Source of the DNA: a bacterium
GTDB taxonomy: Bacteria > Patescibacteriota > Minisyncoccia > Phycocordibacterales > Phycocordibacteraceae
Direction of reading: 5' to 3'
NCBI GenBank assembly: GCA_021802795.1
Contig: JAJZRH010000002.1
Location: 1 to 16,658, forward strand
Length of the DNA stretch: 16,658 nucleotides
Numbering within the stretch: position 1 is the stretch's first letter; every line of letters begins with the position of its first letter. The notes beneath the pieces are model-generated. The model had not been told where the DNA came from and did not search any database. It was given only the letters and a program-made list of their open reading frames with translations. Positions 13,240 through 16,658 of the stretch are shown here, piece after piece. A program made the position numbers and the translations under genes.

Positions 13240-14499
13240 TCAGTTGCGGCCGAGGATGGAATTCAGCGTGTTCTTCCGCACGATCATGCGCGAGGGCAGA
13301 TAGCCGGCCACCACAGTCGTCAGCACGAGGAGCCCGATGCGGATGAGCGTCCCGTTAAGTGGAGCGACGATAATCGCATTACTGATCGGCAGGACGATGG
13401 GGTGCGCGGATACGTACGGCACGAGGAACCCGTAGAGGATGCTTATGCCGAGCGCCGAACCGATAGCCGCATAAAAGAGCGACTGGAAGATGTAGGAGAT
13501 CTCAATCGCTTCGCCGGAAATGCCGATACCCTTCAAGATGCCGATGAATTTCCGGCGCGTGATGGCGTTGATGAAAATGACGATGAAGATGGTGATGGCG
13601 GCAACCGCAAGGCCGATGGACCCGATGGCGTTCCCGATCATGCCGAACGTGTTCTGGACTTCCGCCACGCCGTTCGGGATGGAGTCTTCGAACGTGCGCA
13701 CCTTCGCTCCCGCGGCGATGCCGCTTCTTTTGAGGAAGTCGCGGAAATCGTTCGCATCGGCGCCGGGCGCAAGCAGGACGGCTATTTCGTTCACGTTGTA
13801 ATCGGTGCGTCCGAGAAGCTGGCGCACTTCGGTGTCGGGCATGAACACGCGCGCGGCCAAAGGCGAATTTGCCGGAACTTTCAGTATCCCCTTCACGATG
13901 ACCTCGCGCGTATAGCCGTTTATCGTGAGGCGGATCTTGGTGCCCGGATACACCTTCTTCAGCGGGGTGAGTCCCGGCTGTTCTCCGAACGAATACCGGT
14001 CGACGAGCTGCGGGCCGAGGAGAACGGCGTCGTAATCGGAGGGAGAAAGGTACTGCCCTTCCCCGACGTAGCTTGAGAGTTTGGAAAATCGGTCTTCGGC
14101 GACCGGGTCGATGCCGACTATCGACGCCCCGGTCTTGTTCGGTTTCTCGTTCGGATCGATCCGCTCGAAATAATTCGCCTCGATCGTCCCGGCGGCGAGG
14201 TAGCGCGCGCTGATGACTTTCGGCTGCGGGAGCGTGTGCAGGAAAGAAAGTATTTGCGAACTGTTCTCGATGTAGTCTTTCGTATCGAGCGTCGAAACCA
14301 TGACGTCGCCCGTCTCCTGTATGCGGAACTGATTGCTGATGCCGGCGACGATGCCGACCAAGAGCCCGGTGACGACCACGAGGTTAAGAAACGTGAGCAG
14401 CATCACGAACACAATGAGGCCCGTAGTCCAGAGATTCGCGCGGCGCACCTGCCGCACGGCAAGATAGAAGCCGACGCGGATGTTCGTGAACGACAACAT
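13240..14499 (-). CDS. MacB/FtsX-type ABC transporter permease
   Basis: The 419-residue permease shows the four-helix topology of the MacB family. TM1 is at about 26-52 (LIVFVMLLTFLNLVVVTGLLVGIV). A large extracytoplasmic MacB_PCD-like domain covers about 55-285. A C-terminal FtsX domain has three helices, near 293-312, 338-365 and 378-402. The TRRKFIGILKGIGISGEAI stretch (315-333) is the coupling-helix region that contacts the ATPase. The ATG lies 2 nt after the adaptor gene's TAG and the stop is 5 nt before the ATPase. With the HlyD-like adaptor it resembles the MacA-MacB arrangement, but the ATPase is a separate gene as in many Gram-positive type VII systems. Confidence 0.92.
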   Translation of the reverse strand: MLSFTNIRVGFYLAVRQVRRANLWTTGLIVFVMLLTFLNLVVVTGLLVGIVAGISNQFRIQETGDVMVSTLDTKDYIENSSQILSFLHTLPQPKVISARYLAAGTIEANYFERIDPNEKPNKTGASIVGIDPVAEDRFSKLSSYVGEGQYLSPSDYDAVLLGPQLVDRYSFGEQPGLTPLKKVYPGTKIRLTINGYTREVIVKGILKVPANSPLAARVFMPDTEVRQLLGRTDYNVNEIAVLLAPGADANDFRDFLKRSGIAAGAKVRTFEDSIPNGVAEVQNTFGMIGNAIGSIGLAVAAITIFIVIFINAITRRKFIGILKGIGISGEAIEISYIFQSLFYAAIGSALGISILYGFLVPYVSAHPIVLPISNAIIVAPLNGTLIRIGLLVLTTVVAGYLPSRMIVRKNTLNSILGRN

Positions 14500-14501
14500 G
14501 C

Positions 14502-15971
14502 CTACGACGCGGGCGAAAGCAGGATGACGTCGCCCGAGGAAAGGCCCGAAAGTATTTGCACCTGCCCGAGCGCGGGGGCCGGGCCGGTGGTGACCGCGCG
14601 GAACGCCGCCGCGCCGTGTTCAACGACCGAGACGTACGACACGCCGTCCTTCACGCCGACGGCGCCCGCGGGAACGACGATGGCGTCATGCAACACGCCG
14701 GTTTCCATGACGACGTTCGCCGTCATGCCGCTCCGAATGCGCGGATCCGCGGAAAGGAACGCGAGTTTGGTCTTATAGGTCGGCACGCCGTCCTTTATCG
14801 TTTCCGCGGGATCAACCGCTATGACGACCGAGGGGAACGCGACTGACGAACCGTATGCGTCGAGCGTGGTCGTCGCCGGGTTGCCGATCGCCACGCGAGC
14901 GATGGTCACTTCGGGAACGTATGTTTCTATCTGGAAAATGCCGTCGCTTTGCATGGAAATTTCCGACGTGGTCGGCGCGACTATCTCGCCGACTTTCGCG
15001 TCCATGCGTGTCACGACGCCGCGAAACGGCGCGACCACGCGGGTTTTTGCGAGCGCCGCCTGCGCGGAGCGAACGAGCGCCTCCTGCGCCGCGACTGCAT
15101 CGACCGTCGGACCGGCCTGCTTGAGCGTGAGCGTACTCTGCGCCGCATCAAGCGCCGTTGCGGAGGTCGTGAGCGCCGTCGCAACGGTGTTCACATTCGT
15201 GCGCGCCGTCGCGAGCGTCGTGCCGTAGGACGAAAGCGTCGCCGCCGTGGTCGTCTGGTCCGGCACTCCCTGATTGAGCGCAGCGTTCTCGTCTGCGAGC
15301 AGCCCCGAGACCTGCGCAAGATAGACCTGAGCCTGCTTCGCCGAGTCGACCGCGTTGTCGTTCGTCAGCTTTGCGACGAGCAGGGCCCAGTCGGCGAGCA
15401 CCGGCTCGATCGCCGTGCGTTCGCGTTCCACGAGCATGCCAAGCGACGAGTTGGTAACGGAGAAAGAAAGCTTCGGACTCGTGCGCGGGTTCGTAAAAAG
15501 GACATCGGATTTGTTGTGCACGGCGTCGTCGCCGGTGGTGTAGGCATTTTGTATGGCGTCGACGAGCGCTGCTTTTGCGTTCGTTACCGCCGTGGATGCG
15601 ACGGCGAGTTCCTCGGGCCGCGTGCCCGCTTGAAGCGACGCCAGATTCGCCCGCGCTTGCGCAAGCGCGGCGACAAGGTCGCCGTTCTCCGTCTCCGCGA
15701 GAACGGTCCCCGCTTCCACGTGCTCGCCGACGGTTGCATACGTGCCGGAAATGCGCCCGTTCGCCGCAAACCCAAGCGCGACATCTTGCGCGGCGGTAAC
15801 CGTGCCGGATACGCTCACTTGTTCTTTGAAATCGCCCGGGACAATGGCGAGCGTCGCGCCGAGGCTGTTCCCGCGCCCAATGAAGAAATAGCCCGCTACC
15901 GCAAGAACGGCAAGCGCCGCGAGTACGAGGCGGGAGCTGCGCGACGCGGGCATCGTGAAAGGCAGTTTCAT
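14502..15971 (-). CDS. HlyD/MacA-like membrane-fusion (adaptor) protein
   Basis: From ATG 15971 the protein is 489 residues; an upstream in-frame GTG (15989) would add six residues and is possible. A membrane anchor at about 13-31 is followed by the first half of a biotinyl-lipoyl domain (around 53-105; VSGTVTAAQDVALGF, GEHVEAGTVLA). A long Ala/Thr-rich alpha-helical hairpin (about 105-325) comes next. The lipoyl second half (KTRVVAPFRGVVTRMDAKVGEIV, about 330-352) and beta-barrel/membrane-proximal domains complete it. This is the RND/MacA adaptor layout. In a monoderm cell there is no TolC-type partner, so it likely acts with the permease at the outer face of the membrane. It is the first gene of the exporter operon and is divergent from the phosphatase gene by 38 bp. 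Confidence 0.9.
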   Translation of the reverse strand: MKLPFTMPASRSSRLVLAALAVLAVAGYFFIGRGNSLGATLAIVPGDFKEQVSVSGTVTAAQDVALGFAANGRISGTYATVGEHVEAGTVLAETENGDLVAALAQARANLASLQAGTRPEELAVASTAVTNAKAALVDAIQNAYTTGDDAVHNKSDVLFTNPRTSPKLSFSVTNSSLGMLVERERTAIEPVLADWALLVAKLTNDNAVDSAKQAQVYLAQVSGLLADENAALNQGVPDQTTTAATLSSYGTTLATARTNVNTVATALTTSATALDAAQSTLTLKQAGPTVDAVAAQEALVRSAQAALAKTRVVAPFRGVVTRMDAKVGEIVAPTTSEISMQSDGIFQIETYVPEVTIARVAIGNPATTTLDAYGSSVAFPSVVIAVDPAETIKDGVPTYKTKLAFLSADPRIRSGMTANVVMETGVLHDAIVVPAGAVGVKDGVSYVSVVEHGAAAFRAVTTGPAPALGQVQILSGLSSGDVILLSPAS

Positions 15972-15994
15972 CACTGAAGAGTCTACCACTGGGC

Positions 15995-16000
15995 TATACT
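15995..16000 (+). promoter_or_regulatory. Candidate -10 box of the phosphatase gene in the divergent spacer
   Basis: TATACT lies 9 nt before the ATG at 16010, implying a leader of only about 2-3 nt. The -35 position (about 15972-15978) shows no clear TTGACA. On the opposite strand the same bases offer TATAGC (15998-15993) as a weak -10 for the HlyD-like gene, giving a leader of roughly 15 nt to its ATG. The 38-bp spacer would thus serve both genes. Confidence 0.45.
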
Positions 16001-16009
16001 GGACGCACT

Positions 16010-16658
16010 ATGTCGCCCCTTCCTTTCGTCGTTCTTGCGCTTGCCGCCATCGGCGTCATCCTGCTCGGGCGGCCCCGGCGCTTCTACTTCATCCGGCATG
16101 GGGAAACCCTCTTGAACGCACAACATATACGACAAGGCGCCGACGGCGCGCTTTCCGAAAAGGGCCGGCAGCAGGCGGAAAAGGTCGGCGGATACCTCAA
16201 GCGCTTCCCCATCGAACGCATCATTGCGAGCACGTACCCGCGCGCCAAAGAGACGGCGGCGCTCATCAACGAACACTTAAAAGTCCATATAATTTATTCC
16301 CCGCTTCTTGCTGAACGGAGGAATCCGAGCGAGATCATCGGAAAGAAACGGGACGACCCGGAAGTCGTGCGCATCGTGGACCAAATGGACCTTGCGTATC
16401 ACGACGACACTTATCGTTTCTCCGACGAAGAGAACTTCACCGACTTGAAGAAGCGGGCGCGCAGATGCCTCAATCTGCTCGCGCGGCAGGGTGCGCGCGA
16501 AACTGCTGTCGTAACGCACCATGTGTTCCTTAAAATGCTCGTCGCCTACCTGCTCTACCGCGAACGGCTCCACGCCGCCGATTTTGTGAAGCTCTCGTTC
16601 TTCAATGTATCCGATAACGCCGGCATCACCGTGTGCGAATTCCATCCGTGGAAGCTAT
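16010..16658 (+). CDS. Membrane-anchored histidine phosphatase family protein, 3' truncated
   Basis: 216 residues are visible before the window ends, with no stop codon. An N-terminal hydrophobic segment (about 5-20) precedes the catalytic domain. Family residues are in place: the RHGET box at 29-33 (phospho-acceptor His30, Arg29), Arg78 in STYPRAKETA, Glu102 in LLAERR and the second His170 in VVTHH. Members dephosphorylate small molecules, sugars or proteins; the substrate here cannot be told. The length so far is close to a full phosphoglycerate-mutase-like domain, so the true end is probably only a few residues beyond the edge. The membrane anchor is less common than the soluble form. The gene is divergent from the exporter operon. 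Confidence 0.88.
   Translation, partial: MSPLPFVVLALAAIGVILLGRPRRFYFIRHGETLLNAQHIRQGADGALSEKGRQQAEKVGGYLKRFPIERIIASTYPRAKETAALINEHLKVHIIYSPLLAERRNPSEIIGKKRDDPEVVRIVDQMDLAYHDDTYRFSDEENFTDLKKRARRCLNLLARQGARETAVVTHHVFLKMLVAYLLYRERLHAADFVKLSFFNVSDNAGITVCEFHPWKL

Overview
The window looks like chromosomal DNA from a moderately GC-rich member of the Candidate Phyla Radiation (Patescibacteria), most likely a Parcubacteria/Kaiserbacteria-type organism. This is inference from gene content and layout. The type IV pilus locus has very short PilN/PilO proteins and no secretin (PilQ), as expected for a monoderm envelope. A DUF378 membrane protein of the kind common in these genomes is present. Genes are tightly packed with 1-6 nt gaps or ATGA overlaps, and several genes have a -10 box only 7-9 nt before the start codon. 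No mobile element, CRISPR array or rRNA was seen, and no stretch over 300 bases lacks a gene.

Positions 1-7214, minus strand: a type IV pilus operon in transcription order pilM, pilN, pilO, a small PilP-like membrane protein, pilB (extension ATPase), a single-domain response regulator, pilT (retraction ATPase) and pilC (platform protein). A strong Shine-Dalgarno sequence after pilC shows that the operon continues beyond the left edge. PilM/N/O and the small protein would form the inner-membrane alignment complex, PilC the platform, and PilB/PilT the opposing motors. The receiver protein is placed to tune the motors.

Positions 7229-8246: comF, a DNA-uptake-associated phosphoribosyltransferase, is divergent from pilM, so the pilus probably serves DNA uptake. 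It converges almost base-to-base with tRNA-Ser(GCU) on the minus strand. A strong bidirectional terminator follows, then a DUF378 protein.

Positions 8357-12374, minus strand: a copper-homeostasis operon, csoR - copA - HMA-TauE/SafE(DsbD-like) membrane protein - cupredoxin. It is preceded by a perfect 28-bp GC-centred palindrome that fills the -10/-35 spacer and is almost certainly the CsoR operator. CsoR would release it on binding Cu(I), inducing the CopA exporter and the two downstream copper/redox proteins.

Positions 12390-15971, minus strand: a MacB-type export operon of HlyD-like adaptor, FtsX/MacB permease and ATPase, plus a previously easy-to-miss 57-residue glycine-rich membrane protein translationally coupled to the ATPase. 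Positions 16010-16658, plus strand: a membrane-anchored histidine-phosphatase-family protein that runs off the right edge.
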